From NCBI RefSeq assembly GCF_051014445.1, contig NW_027488370.1:13144001-13208000 (forward strand): a DNA stretch of 64,000 nt, read 5' to 3'. Positions within the stretch are counted from its first letter, which is position 1. Each line of letters starts with the position of its first letter. The translations under genes and the position numbers were made by a program. Below the pieces are notes generated by a model, which did not search any database, was not told the origin of the DNA, and saw only the letters and a list, made by a program, of their open reading frames with translations. The stretch is from Colletes latitarsis. Lineage: Eukaryota; Arthropoda; Insecta; Hymenoptera; Colletidae. Shown here piece by piece: positions 1-13,161 of this stretch.

Positions 1-3000
1 AAATATTGATCGAAACCAGGTTTAATGGACTGTTTCAGTGTGGTACCACATTACTACGTGATCCAAAACAGAAAAAACCCAGGATCCGTTCAACAAGTAT
101 GTGACGAATGCGAAAGTATGTGTGTGATGAGGGCAAATCCCAGGCCTAACCTAGACATAACATGCGTTATCCTCTAAAATATTGATCGAAACCAGGTTAA
201 ATGGACTGTTTCAGTGCGGTACCACATTACTACAGGATCCAAACTAGAAAAAGTCCAGAATCTGGCCATCAAGTATGAGAAATATGCGAAAGCACGAGCC
301 TGATGAGAGCAAATCACAGACCTAACCATGACCTATCATGCGTTATTCTCTAAAATATTGATCGAAACCAGGTTTAATGGACTGTTTCAGTGTGGTACCA
401 CATTACTACGTGATCCAAACCAGAAAAAATCCAGGATCCGTTCAACAAGTATGTGAAGAATGCGAAAGTATGTGCCTGATGAGGGCAAATCCTAGACCTA
501 ACCCAGACCTAACATGCGTTATCCTCTAAAATATTTATCAAGACCAGGTTTAATTGAATGTTTCAGTGTGGTACCACATTACTACAGGATCCAAACTAGA
601 AAAAGTCCAGAATCTGGCCATCAAGTATGAGAAATATGCGAAAGCACGAGCCTGATGAGAGCAAATCACACACCTAACCATGACCTATCATGCGTTATTC
701 TCTAAAATATTGATCGAAACCAGGTTTAATGGACTGTTTCAGTGTGGTACCACATTACTACGTGATCCAAAACAGAAAAAACCCAGGATCTGTTCAACAA
801 GTATGTGAAAAACGCGAAACTATGAGCCTGATGTGGGCAAATCCTAGACCTATCCCAGACCCAACATGCGTTATCCTCTAAAACATTTATCAAGACCAGG
901 TTTAATTGAATGTTTCAGTGTGGTACCGCATTACTACGTGATCGAAACCACAAAAAACCCAGGATCCGTTCAACAAGTATGTGACGAATGCGAAAGTATG
1001 TGTCTGATGAGGGCAAATCCCAGGCCTAACCTAGACAGAACATGCGTTATCCTCTAAAATATTGATCGAAACCAGGTTTAATGGACTGTTTCAGTGTGCT
1101 ACCACATTACTACGTGATCCAAACCAGAAAAAACCCAGGATCCGTTCTACAAGTATGTGAAGAATGCGAAAGTATGTGCCTGATGAGGGCAAATCCTAGA
1201 CCTAACCCAGACCTAACATGCGTTATCCTCTAAAATATTTATCAAGACCAGGTTTAATTGAATGTTTCAGTGTGGTACCACATTACTACAGGATCCAAAC
1301 TAGAAAAAGTCCAGGATCCGATCAACAAGTATGTGAAAAACGCGAAAGTATGAGACTGATGAGGGCAAATCCCAGGCCTAACCTAGACCTAACATGCGTT
1401 ATCCTCTAAGATATTGATCGAAACCAGGTTTAATGGACTGTTTCAGTGTGGTACCACTTTGCTACGTGATCCAAAGGAGAAAAAACCCTCGATCAGGTCA
1501 ACATGTATGTTAAAACTGCGAATGTATGACCCTGATGAGGGCAAATCCCAGGCCTAACCTAGACCTAACATGCGTTATCCTCTAAGATATTGATCGAAAC
1601 CAGGTTTAATGGACTGTTTCAGTGTGGTACCACTTTGCTACGTGATCCAAAGGAGAAAAAACCCTCGATCCGGTCAACATGTATGTTCAAACTGCGAAAG
1701 TATGACCCTGATTAGGGCAAATCCCAGGCCTAACCTAGACCTAACATGCGTTATCTTTTAAAATCTTGATCGAAACCAGGTTTAATGGACTGTTTCAGTG
1801 TGGTACCACATTACTACGTGATCCAAATCAGAAAAAACCCAGGATCCGATCAACAAGTATGTGAAAAACGCGAAAGTATGAGACTGATGAGGGCAAATCC
1901 CAGGCCTAACCTAGACCTAACATGTGTTATCCTCTAAAATAATAATCAAAACCAGGTTTAATGGTCTGCTTCAGTGTGGTACCACTTTGCTACCTGATCC
2001 ATAGCTGGAAAAACCATCGATCAGGTTAACATGTATGTTAAAACTGCGAAAATATGACCCTGATGAGGGCAAATCCCAGACCTATCCCAGACCTAACTTG
2101 CGTTGTCCTCTAAAATATTGATGGAAACCAGGTTTAATTGACTGTTTCAGTGGGGTACCACATTACTACGTGATCGAAACCAGAAAAAACCCAGGATCTG
2201 TTCAAGAAGTATGTGAAGAATGCGAAAGTATGAGACTGGTGAGGGCAAATCCCAGACCTATCCCAGACCTAACATGCGTTATCCTCTAAAATATTGATCG
2301 AAACCAGGTTTAATCGACCGTTTCAGTGTGGTAGCACATTACTACGTTATCCGAACCAGAAAAAGCCTGAGATCTGTTCAACAAGATTGTGAAAAACGCG
2401 AAAATATGACTCTGATCATGGCAAATCCCAGACCTATCCCAGACCTAACTTGCGTTATCCTATATAATATTGATCGAAACCAGGTATAGTTGACTGTTTC
2501 AGTGTGGTACCACTTTGCTACGTGATCCAAAGCAGAAAAATCTATCGATCAGGTCAACAAGTATGTGAAAAACGCGAAAGTATGAGCCTGATGAGGGCAA
2601 ATCCCAGAGCTATCCCAGACAAAGCGTGCGTTATCCTCTACAATATTGATCGAAACCAGGTTTAATCGACTGTTTCAGTGTGGTACCACATCACTACGTG
2701 ATCCAAACCAGATGAAGCCCAGGATCTGGCCAACAAGAATCAGAAATATGCGAAAGTACGGGCCTGACGAGAGCAAATCCCAGACCTAACCTAGACCTAA
2801 CATGTGTTATCCTCAAAAATATTGACCGAAACCAGGTTTAGTGGACTGTTTCAGTGTGGTACCACATTACTGCGTGATCCAAACCAGAAAAAACCCAGGA
2901 TATGTTCAACAAGTATGTGGAACATGCGAAAGTATGACCCTGATGGGGGCAAATCCCAGGCCTAACCTAGACCTAACATGTGTTATCCTCTAAAATAATA

Positions 3001-6000
3001 ATCAAAACCAGGTTTAATGGTCTGCATCAGTGTGGTACCACTTTACTACGTGATCCAAAGCAGAAAAAACCCTCGATCAGGTCATCATGTATGTTAAAAC
3101 TGCGAATGTATGACCCTGATGAGGGCAAATCCCAGGCCTAACCTAGACCTAACATGCGTCATCCTCTAAAATATTTATCAAGACCAGGTTTACTTGAATG
3201 TTTCAGTGTGGTACCACATTACTACGTGATCCCAACCAGAAAAAACCCAGGATCCGTTCAACAAGTATGTGAAGAATGCGAAAGTATGAGTCTGGTGAGT
3301 GAAAATCCCAGGACTAACCTAGACCTAACATGCGTTATCCTCAAAAATATTGATCGAAACAAAGGTTTAATCGACAGTTTCAGTGTGGTAGCACATTACT
3401 ACGTGATCCGAACCAGAAAAGAACCCAGGATCTGTTCAACAAGCATGTGAAAAATGCGAATGTATGACCCTGATGAGGGCAAATCCCAGACCTATCCCAG
3501 ACCTAATATGTGTTATCCTCTAAAATAATAATCAAGACCAGGTTTTATGGTCTGCTTCAGTGTGGTACCACATTACTACGTGATCGAAACAAGAAAAAAC
3601 CCTCGATCAGGTCAACATGTATGTTAAAACTGCGAATGTATGACCCTGATGAGGGCAAATCCCAGGCCAAACCTAGACCTAACATGCGTTATCCTCTAAA
3701 ATATTGATCGAAACCAGGTTTAATGGACTGTTTCAGTGTGGCACCACATTAGTACGTGATCCAAACCAGAAAAAGCCAGGGATCTGGTCAACACGTATGT
3801 GAAAAACGCGAAAATATGACCCAGATGAGGGCAAATCCACGACTTATCCCAGACCTAACTTGCGTTATCGTATAAAAAATTGATCGAAACCAGGTTTAAT
3901 TGACTGTTTCAGTGTGGTACCACATTGCTACCTGATCCAAAGCTGGAAAAACCATCGATCAGGTTAACATGTATGTTAAAACTGCGAAAGTATGACCCTG
4001 ATGAGGGCAAATCCCTGACCTAACCTAGTCCTAACATGAGTTATCCACTAAAATAATAATCGAAACCAGGTTTAGTGGACTGTTTCAGTGTGGTGCCACA
4101 TTACAGCCTGATCCAAACCAGAAAAAACCGAGGATCTGTTCAACAAGTATGTGAAAAACGCGAAAGTATGAGCCGGATGAGGGCAAATCCCCGACCAATC
4201 GCAGACATAACTTACGTTATCCACTAAAATATTGATCGAAACCGGGTTTAATTGCCTGGTTCAGTGTGTTACCACTTTACGACGTGATCCAAAGTAGAAA
4301 AAGCCCACGATCAGGTCAACATGTATGTTCAAACTGCGAAAGTATGACCCTGATTAGGGCAAATCCCAGGCCAAACCTAGACCTAACATGCGTTATCTTT
4401 TAAAATCTTGATCGAAACCAGGTTTAATGGACTGTTTCAGTGTGGTACCACATTACTACGTGATCCAAATCAGAAAAAACCCAGGATCCGATCAACAAGT
4501 ATGTGAAAAACGCGAAAGTATGAGACTGATGAGGGCAAATCCCAGGCCTAACCTAGACCTAACATGTGTTATCTTCTAAAATAATAATCAAAACCAGGTT
4601 TAATGGTCTGCTTCGGTGTGGTACCACTTTACTACATGATCCAAAGCAGAAAAAACCCTCGATCAGGTCAACATGTATGTTAAAACTGCGAATGTATGAC
4701 CCTGATGAGGGCAAATCCCAGGCGTAACCTAGACCTCACATGCGTTATCCTCTAAGATATTGATCGAAACCAGGTTTAATGGACTGTTTCAGTGTGGTAC
4801 CACTTTGCTACGTGATCCAAAGTAGAAAAAACCCTCGATCAGGTCAACATGTATGTTCAAACTGCGAAAGTATGACCCTGATTAGGGCAAATCCCAGGGC
4901 TAACCTTGACCTAACATGCGTTATCCTCAAAAATATTGACCGAAACCAGGTTTAGTGGACTGTTTCAGTGTGGTACCACATTACTGCGTGACCCAGACCA
5001 GAAAAAAACCAGGATCAGGCCAACAAGAATGTGAAAAACGCGAAAGAATGAGACTGATGAGTGCAAATCCCAGATCTATCCCAGTCATAACATGCGTTAT
5101 CCTCTAAAATATTGATCAAAAGCAGGTTTAATTGACTGTTTTAGTGTGGTACCACTTTACTACGTGATCCAAGGCAGAAAAAACACTCGATCAGGTCAAC
5201 ATGTATGTTAAAACTGCGAATGTATGACCCTGATGAGGGCAAATCCCAGGCCTTACCTAGACCTAACATGCGTTATCCTCTAAAATATTGATCGAAACCA
5301 GGTTTAATGGACTGCTTCAGTGTGGTACCACTTTGCTACGTGATCCAAAGCAGACAAAACCATCGATCAGGTCAACATGAATGTTAAAACTGCGAAAGTA
5401 TGATCCTGATGAAGGCAAATCCCAGACCTAACCTAGACCTAACATGTGTTATCCTCTAAAATAATAATCAAAACCAGGTTTAATGGTCTGCTTCAGTGTG
5501 GTACCACATTACTGCGTGATCGAAACCAGAAAAAACCCAGGATCTGTTCAAGAAGTATGTGAAGAATGCGAAAGTATGGGACTGATGAGGGCAAATCCTA
5601 GACCTAACCTAGACCTAACTTGCGTTGTCCTCTAAAATATTGATGGAAACCAGGTTTAAATGACTGTTTCAGTGTGGTACCACATTACTACGTGATCCAA
5701 ACCAGAAAAAACCCAGGATCTGTTCAACAAGTATGTGAAAAACGCGAATGTATGAGCCTGATGAGGGGAAATACCAGACCCAACCTTGACCTAACATGCG
5801 TTATCCTCTAAAATATTGATCGAAACCGGGTTTAATTGACTGTTTCAGTGTGGTACCACTTTGCTACGTGATCCAAAGCAGACAAAACCATCGATCAGGT
5901 CAACATGTATGTTAAAACTGCGAAAGTATGATCCTGATGAGGGCAAATCCCAGGCCTATCCCAGACATAACTTGCGTTATCCTCTAAAATATTGATCAAA

Positions 6001-6490
6001 ACCTGGTTTAATGGACTGTTTCAGTGTGGTACCACTTTGCTACGTGATCCAAAGCAGAAAAAACCATCGATCAGGTCAACATGAATGTTAAAACTGCGAA
6101 AGTATGATCCTGATGAGGGCAAATCCCAGACCTAACCTAGACCTAACATGTGTTATCCTCTAAAATAATAATCAAAACCAGGTTTAATGGTCTGCTTCAG
6201 TGTGATACCACATTACTACGTGATCGAAACCAGAAAAAACCCAGGATCTGTTCAAGAACTATGTGATGAATGCGAAAGTATGAGTCTGGTGAGTGAAAAT
6301 CCCAGGACTAACTTTGACCTAACATGCGTTATCCTCAAAAATATTGATCGAAACCAGGTTTAATCGACTGTTTCAGTGTGGTACCGCATTACTACGTGAT
6401 CCAAACCATTGGAAGCCCAGGATCAGGCCAACAAGAATGAGAAATATGCGAAAGTATGAGCCTGATGAGGGCAAATCCCAGACCTATCCC
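1..6490. repeat. 176-bp satellite array, mixed diverged monomers
   Basis: About 37 tandem monomers. Taking the motif ATGCGTTATCC as the start, it recurs at 162, 338, 514 and so on, exactly 176 bp apart. Each monomer carries in order: the A-rich AAATATTGATCGAAACCAGG, a central TGTGGTACCACA dyad, a GATCCAAACCAGAAAAA stretch, a CAACAAGTATGTGAA stretch, GATGAGGGCAAATCC, and a CCTAA-rich end. Two subtypes interleave here: one with GATCCGTTCAACAAG and one with CGATCAGGTCAACATGTATG. No regular higher-order period is obvious in this block. Short open frames of about 63 codons run from one monomer start to 16 nt inside the next; they are by-products of the repeat, not genes. Confidence 0.95.
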
Positions 6491-7381
6491 AGACCTAACT
6501 TGCGTTATCCTCTAGAATATTGATCGAAACCAAGTTTAATTGACTGTTTAAGCGTGGTGCCACTTTACTACCTGATCCAAAGCAGAAAAAAACCCAGGAT
6601 CTGTTCAACAAGTATGTGAAGTATGCGAAAGTATGAGTCTGATGAGGGCAAGACCCAGTCCTATCCCAGTCATAACATGCGTTATCCTCTAAAATATTTA
6701 TCAAGACCAGGTTTAATTGAAAGTTTCAGTGTGGTACCACATTACTACGTAATCCAAACCAGAAAAAACCCAGGATCCGTTCAAGAAGTTTGTGAAGAAT
6801 GCGGAAGTATGAGTCTGGTGAGTGAAAATCCCAGACCTATCCCAGACATAACATGCGTTATCCTCTAAAATATTTATCAAGACCAGGTTTAATTGAAAGT
6901 TTCAGTGTGGTACCACATTACTACGTAATCCAAACCAAAAAAAACCCAGGATCCGTTCAAGAAGTTTGTGAAGAATGCGAAAGTATGAGTCTGGTGAGTG
7001 AAAATCCCAGGCCTAACCTAAACCTAACATGCGTTATCCTCAAAAATATTGTTCGAAACCAGGTTTAATCGACAGTTTCAGTGTGGTACCACATTACTAC
7101 GTGATCCAAACCAGCAAAAACGCAGGATCTGTTCAACAAGTATGTGAAAAACGCGAAAGTATGAGCCTGATGAGGGCTAATCCCAGACCTATCCCACACC
7201 TAACTTGCGTTAACCTCCAAAATATTGATCGAAACCAAGTTTAATTGACTGTTTAAGCGTGGTGCCACTTTACTACGTGATTCGAAACAGAAAAAACCCC
7301 AGGATCTGTTCAACAAGTATGTGAAGTATGCGAAAGTATGAGTCTGATGAGGGCATATCTCAGGCCTAACCTAGACATAAC

Positions 7382-8789
7382 ATGCGTTATCCTCTAGAAT
7401 ATTGATCGAAACCAGGTTTAGTGGACTGTTTCAGTGTGGTACCACATTACTACGTGATCCAAACCAGAAAAAACCCAGGATATGTTCAACAAGTATGTGA
7501 AAAACGCGAAAGTATGAGCCTGATGAGGGCAAATCCCAGGCCTATCCCAGACATAACTTGCGTTATCCTCTAAAATCTTGATCAAAACCTGGTTTAATGG
7601 ACTGTCTCAGTGTGGTACCACTTTGCTACGTGATCCAAAGCAGAAAAAACCATCGTTCAGGTCATCATGTATGTTAAAACTGCGAAAGAATGACCCTGAT
7701 GAGGGCAAATCCCAGACCTAACCTAGACCTAACATGTGTTATCCTCTAAAATATTGATCGAAACCAGGTTTAACCGACTGTTTCAGTGTGGTACCACATT
7801 ACTACGTGATCCAAACCAGAAAAAACCCAGGATGTGTTCAACAAGTATGTGAAAAACGCGAAACACTGAGCCTGATGAGGGCAAATCCCAGAACTAACCC
7901 AGACATAACTTGCGTTATCCTCTAAAACATTTATCAAGACCAGGATTAATTGACTGTTTCAGTGTGGCATCACATTACTACGTGATCCAAACCATTGGAA
8001 GCCCAGGATCAGGCCTACAAGAATGAGAAATATGCGAAAGTATGAGCCTGACAAGAGCAAATCCCAGACCTAACCTAGACCTAACATGCGTTATCCTCTA
8101 GAATATTGATCGAAACCAGGTTTAGTGGACTGTTTCAGTGTGGTACCACATTACTACGTGATCCAAATCAGAAGAAACCCAGGATATGTTCAACAAGTAT
8201 GTGAAAAACGCGAAAGTATGAGCCTGATGAGGGCAAATCCCAGGCCTATCCCAGACATAACTTGCGTTATCGTCTAAAATATTGATCAAAACCAGGTTTA
8301 ATGGACTGTTTTAGTGTGGTACCACTTTGCTACGTGATCCAAAGCAGAAAAAACCATCGATCAGGTCATCATGTATGTTAAAACTGCGAAAGAATGACCC
8401 TGATGAGGGCAAATCCCAGACCTAACCTAGACCTAACATGTGTTATCCTCTAAAATATTGATCGAAACCAGGTTTAACCGACTGTTTCAGTGTGGTACCA
8501 CATTACTACGTGATCCAAACCAGAAAAAACCCAGGATCTGTTCAACAAGTATGTGAAAAACGTGAAATACTGAGCCTGATGAGGGCAAATCCCAGAACTA
8601 ACCCAGACATAACTTGCGTTATCCTCTAAAACATTTATCAAGACCAGGATTAATTGACTGTTTCAGTGTGGCATCACATTACTACGTGATCCAATCCATT
8701 GGAAGCCCAGGATCAGGCCAACAAGAATGAGAAATATGCGTAAGTATGAGCCTGACAAGAGCAAATCCCAGACCTAACCTAGACCTAAC
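7382..8789. repeat. 704-bp four-monomer higher-order repeat, 2 copies
   Basis: Units start at 7382 and 8086 (ATGCGTTATCCTCTAGAAT), and the pattern ends at 8790. The spacing is 704 = 4 x 176. The four monomer variants occur in fixed order: CTAGAATATTGATCG with GGATATGTTC; ATCAAAACC with a CATCGTTCAGG or CATCGATCAGG end; TTTAACCGACTG; and ACATTTATCAAGACCAGGATT with CCATTGGAAGCC. The same unit occurs at 23173-25285 and 39719-41126. Confidence 0.88.
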
Positions 8790-11700
8790 ATGCGTTATCC
8801 TCAAAAATATTGACCGAAACCAGGTTCAGTGGACTGTTCCAGTGTGGTACCACATTACTGCGTGATCCCGACCAGAAAAAAACCAGGATCTGTTCAACAA
8901 GTATGTGAAAAATGCGAAAGTATGGCCCTGATGAGGGCAAATCCCAGACCTATCCCAGACCTAACTTGCGCTAACCTCTAAAATATTGATCGAAACCAAG
9001 TTTAGTTGGCTGTTAAAGTGTGGTACCACTTTACTACGTGATCCAAAGCAGAAAAAAACCCAGGATCTTTTCAACAAGTATGTGAAGTATGCGAAATTAT
9101 GAGTCTGATGAGGGCAAATCACAGGCCTAACCTAGACATAACATGCGTTATCCTCTAAAATATTGATCGAAACCAGGTTTAGTGGACTGTTTCAGTGTGG
9201 TACGACATTACTACGTGATCCAAACCAGCAAAAACCCAGGATCTGTTCAACAAGTATGTGAAAAACGCGAAAGTATGAGCCTGATGAGGGCTAGTCCCAG
9301 ACCTATCCCACACCTAACTTGCGTTAACCTCTATAATATTGATCGAAACCAAGTTTAATTGACTGTTTAAGTGTGGTACCACTTTACCACGTGATCCAAA
9401 GCAGAAATAAACCCACGATCTGTTCAACAAGTATGTGAAGTATACGAAAGTATGATTCTGATGAGGGCAAATCCCAGACCTATCCCAGACATAACATGCG
9501 TTATCCTCTAAAATATTTATCAAGACCAGGTATAATTAAAAGTTTCAGTGTGGTACCACATTACTACGTAATCCAAACCAGAAAAAACCCAGGATCCGTT
9601 CATGAAGTTTGTGAAGAATGTGAAAGTATGAGTCTGGTGAGTGAAAATCCCAGACCTATCCCAGACATAACTTGCGTTATCCTCTAAAATATTTATCAAG
9701 TCCAGGTTTAATTGAAAGTTTCAGTGTGGTACCACATTACTACGTAATCCAAACCAGAAAAAACCCAGGATCCGTTCATGAAGTTTGTGAAGAATGTGAA
9801 AGTATGAGTCTGGTGGGTGAAAATCCCAGACCTATCCCAGACATAACATGCGTTATCCTCTAAAATATTTATCAAGACCAGGTTTAATTGAAAGTTTCAG
9901 TGTGGTACCACATTACTACGTAATCCAAACCAGAAAAAACCCAGGATCCGTCCAAGAAGTTTGTGAAGAATGCGAAAGTATGAGTCTGGTGAGTGAAAAT
10001 CCCAGGCCTAACCTAAACCTAACATGCGTTATCCTCAAAAATATTGTTCGAAACCAGGTTTAATCGACAGTTTCAGTGTGGTAGCACATTAGTACGTGAT
10101 TCGAACCCGAAAAAAACCCGGGATCTGTTCAACAAGTATGTGAAGTATGCGAAAGTATGAGTCTGATGAGGGCATATCTCAGGCCTAACCTAGACATAAC
10201 ATGCGTTATCCTCTAGAATATTGATCGAAACCAGGTTTAGTGGACTGTTTCAGTGTGGTACCACATTACTACGTGATCCAAACCAGAAAAAACCCAGGAC
10301 CTGTTCAACAAGTATGTGAAAAACGCGAAAGTATTAGCCTGATGAGGGCCAATCCCAGACCTATCCCACACCTAACTTGCGTGAACCTCTAAAATATTGA
10401 TCGAAACCAAGTTTAATTGACCGTTTAAGTGTGGTACCACTTTACTACGTGATTCAGAGCAGAAAAAAACCCAGGATCTGTTCACCAAGTATGTGAAGTA
10501 TGCGAAAGTATGAGTCTGATGAGGGCAAATCCCAGACCTATCCCAGACATAACATGCGTTATCCTCTAAAATATTTATCAAGACCAGGTTTAATTGAAAG
10601 TTTCAGTGTGGTACCACATTACTACGTAATCCAAACCAGAAAAAACCCAGGATCCGTTCACGAAGTTTGTGAAGAATGCGAAAGTATGAGTCTGGTGAGT
10701 GAAAATCCCAGGCCTAACCTAAACCTAACATGCGTTATCCTCAAAAATATTGTTCGAAACCAGGTTTAGTGGACTGTTTCAGTGTGGTACCACATTACTA
10801 CGTGATCCAAACCAGAAAAAACCCAGGATCTGTTCAACAAGTATGTGAAAAACGCGAAAGTATGAGCCTGATGAGGGCCAATCCCAGACCTATCCCACAC
10901 CTAACTTGCGTTATCCTCTAAAATATTGACGGAAACCAGGTTTAATTGAATGTTTCAGTGTGGTACCACATTACTACGTGATCCATACCGGAAAAAACCT
11001 AGGATCTGTTCAACAAGTATGTGAGGTATGCGAAAGTATGAGTCTGATGAGGGCAAATCCCAGGCCTAACCTAGACATAACGTGCGTTATCCTCTAAAAT
11101 ATTGATCGAAACCGGGTTTAATCGACTGTTTTAGTGTGGTACCACATTAATACGTGATCCAAAGCAGAAAAAACCCTGGAACAGGTCAACATGTATGTTA
11201 AAACTGCGAAAGTATGACCCTGATGAGGGCAAATCTCCGACCTAACCTTGGCCTAACATGTGTTATCCTCAAAAATATTGATCGAAACCAGGTTTAATCG
11301 ACTGCCTCAGTGTGGTACCACATTACTACGTGATCCAACCAGAAAAAAACCCAGGATCTGTTCAACAAGTATGTGAAGTATGCGAAAGTATGAGTCTGAT
11401 GAGGGCAAATCCAAGGCCTAACCAAGACCCAACATGCGTTATCCTCTAAAATATTCATCGAAACCAGGTTTAATTGACTGTTTCATTGTGGTACCACTTT
11501 ACTACGTGATCGAAAGCAGAAAAAAACCCTCGATCAGCTCACCATGTATGTTAAAACTGCGAATGTATGGCCCTGATGAGAGCAAACCCAGACCTACCCT
11601 AGATCTCACATGCGTTATCCTCTAAAATATTGATCGAAACCAGGTTTAGTGGACTGTTTCAGTGTGGTACCACATTACTACGTGATCCAAACCAGCAAAA

Positions 11701-13019
11701 ACCCAGGATCTGTTCAACAAGTATGTGAAAAACGCGAAAGTATGAGGCTGATGAGGGCTAATCCCTGACCTATCCCACACCTAACTTGCGTTAACCTCCA
11801 AAATATTGATCGAAACCAAGTTTAATTGACTGTTTAAGCGTGGTGCCACTTTACTACGTGATCCAAAGCAGAAAAAAACCCAGGATCTGTTCAAAAAGTA
11901 TGTGAAGTATGCGAAAGTATGAGTCTGATAAGGGCAAGTCCCAGACCTATCCCAGTCATAACATGCGTTATCCTCTATAATATTTATCAAGACCAGGTTT
12001 AATTGAAAGTTTCAGTGTGGTACCACATTACTACGTAATCCAAACCAGAAAAAACCCAGGATCCGTTCAAGAAGTTTGTGAAGAATGCGGAAGTATGAGT
12101 CTGGTGAGTGAAAATCCCAGACCTATCCCAGACATAACATGCGTTATCCTCTAAAATATTTATCAAGGCCAGGTTTAATTGAAAGTTTCAGTGTGGTACC
12201 ACATTACTACGTAATCCAAACCAAAAAAAACCCAGGATCCGTTCAAGAAGTTTGTGAAGAATGCGAAAGTATGAGTCTGGTGAGTGAAAATCCCAGGCCT
12301 AACCTAAACCTAACATGCGTTATCCTCAAAAATATTGTTCGAAACCAGGTTTAATCGACAGTTTCAGCGTGGTATCACATTACTACGTGATCCAAACCAT
12401 TGGAAGCCCAGGATCAGGCCAACAAGAATGAGAAATATGCGAAAGTATGAGCCTGACAAGAGCAAATCCCAGACCTAGCCTAGACCTAACATGCGTTATC
12501 CTCTAGAATATTGATCGAAACCAGGTTTAGTGGACTGTTTCAGTGTGGTACCACATTACTACGTGATCGAATCCAGAAAATACCCGGGATCTTTTCAACA
12601 AATATGTGAAGTATGCGAAATTATGAGTCTGATGAGGGCAAATCACAGGCCTAACCTAGACATAACATGCGTTATCCTCTAAAATATTGATCGAAACCAG
12701 GTTTAGTGGACTGTTTCAGTGTGGTACGACATTACTACGTGATCCATACCAGCAAAAACCCAGGATCTGTTCAACAAGTATGTGAAAAACGCAAAAGTAT
12801 GAGCCTGATGAGGGCTAGTCCCAGACCTATCCCACACCTAACTTGCGTTAACCTCAAAAATATTGATCGAAACCAAGTTTAATTGACTGTTTAAGTGTGG
12901 TACCACTTTACTACGTGATCCAAAGCAGAAATAAACCCAGGATCCGTTCAACAAGTATGTGAAGTATACGAAAGTATGAGTCTGATGAGGGCAAATCCCA
13001 GACATATCCCAGACATAAC

Positions 13020-13161
13020 ATGCGTTATCCTCTAAAATATTTATCAAGACCAGGTTTAATTGAAAGTTTCAGTGTGGTACCACATTACTACGTAATCCAA
13101 ACCAAAAAAAACCCAGGATCCGTTCAAGAAGTTTGTGAAGAATGCGAAAGTATGAAATAAC
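13020..13161. repeat. Truncated 142-bp satellite monomer (copy 1)
   Basis: The monomer starts at 13020 and the next starts at 13162, only 142 bp later. It lacks 34 bp between GAAAGTATGA and AATAACATGCG, which removes the GTGAGTGAAAATCCC block and the CCTAA-rich end. An identical junction occurs at 15630-15771, so the two truncated copies share one origin. Confidence 0.88.

Noticed and set aside
6398..6412. CCATTGGAAGCCC as a CENP-B-box-like motif
   Set aside because: It shares only a few bases with the CENP-B box core and lacks the required TTCG and CGGG elements.
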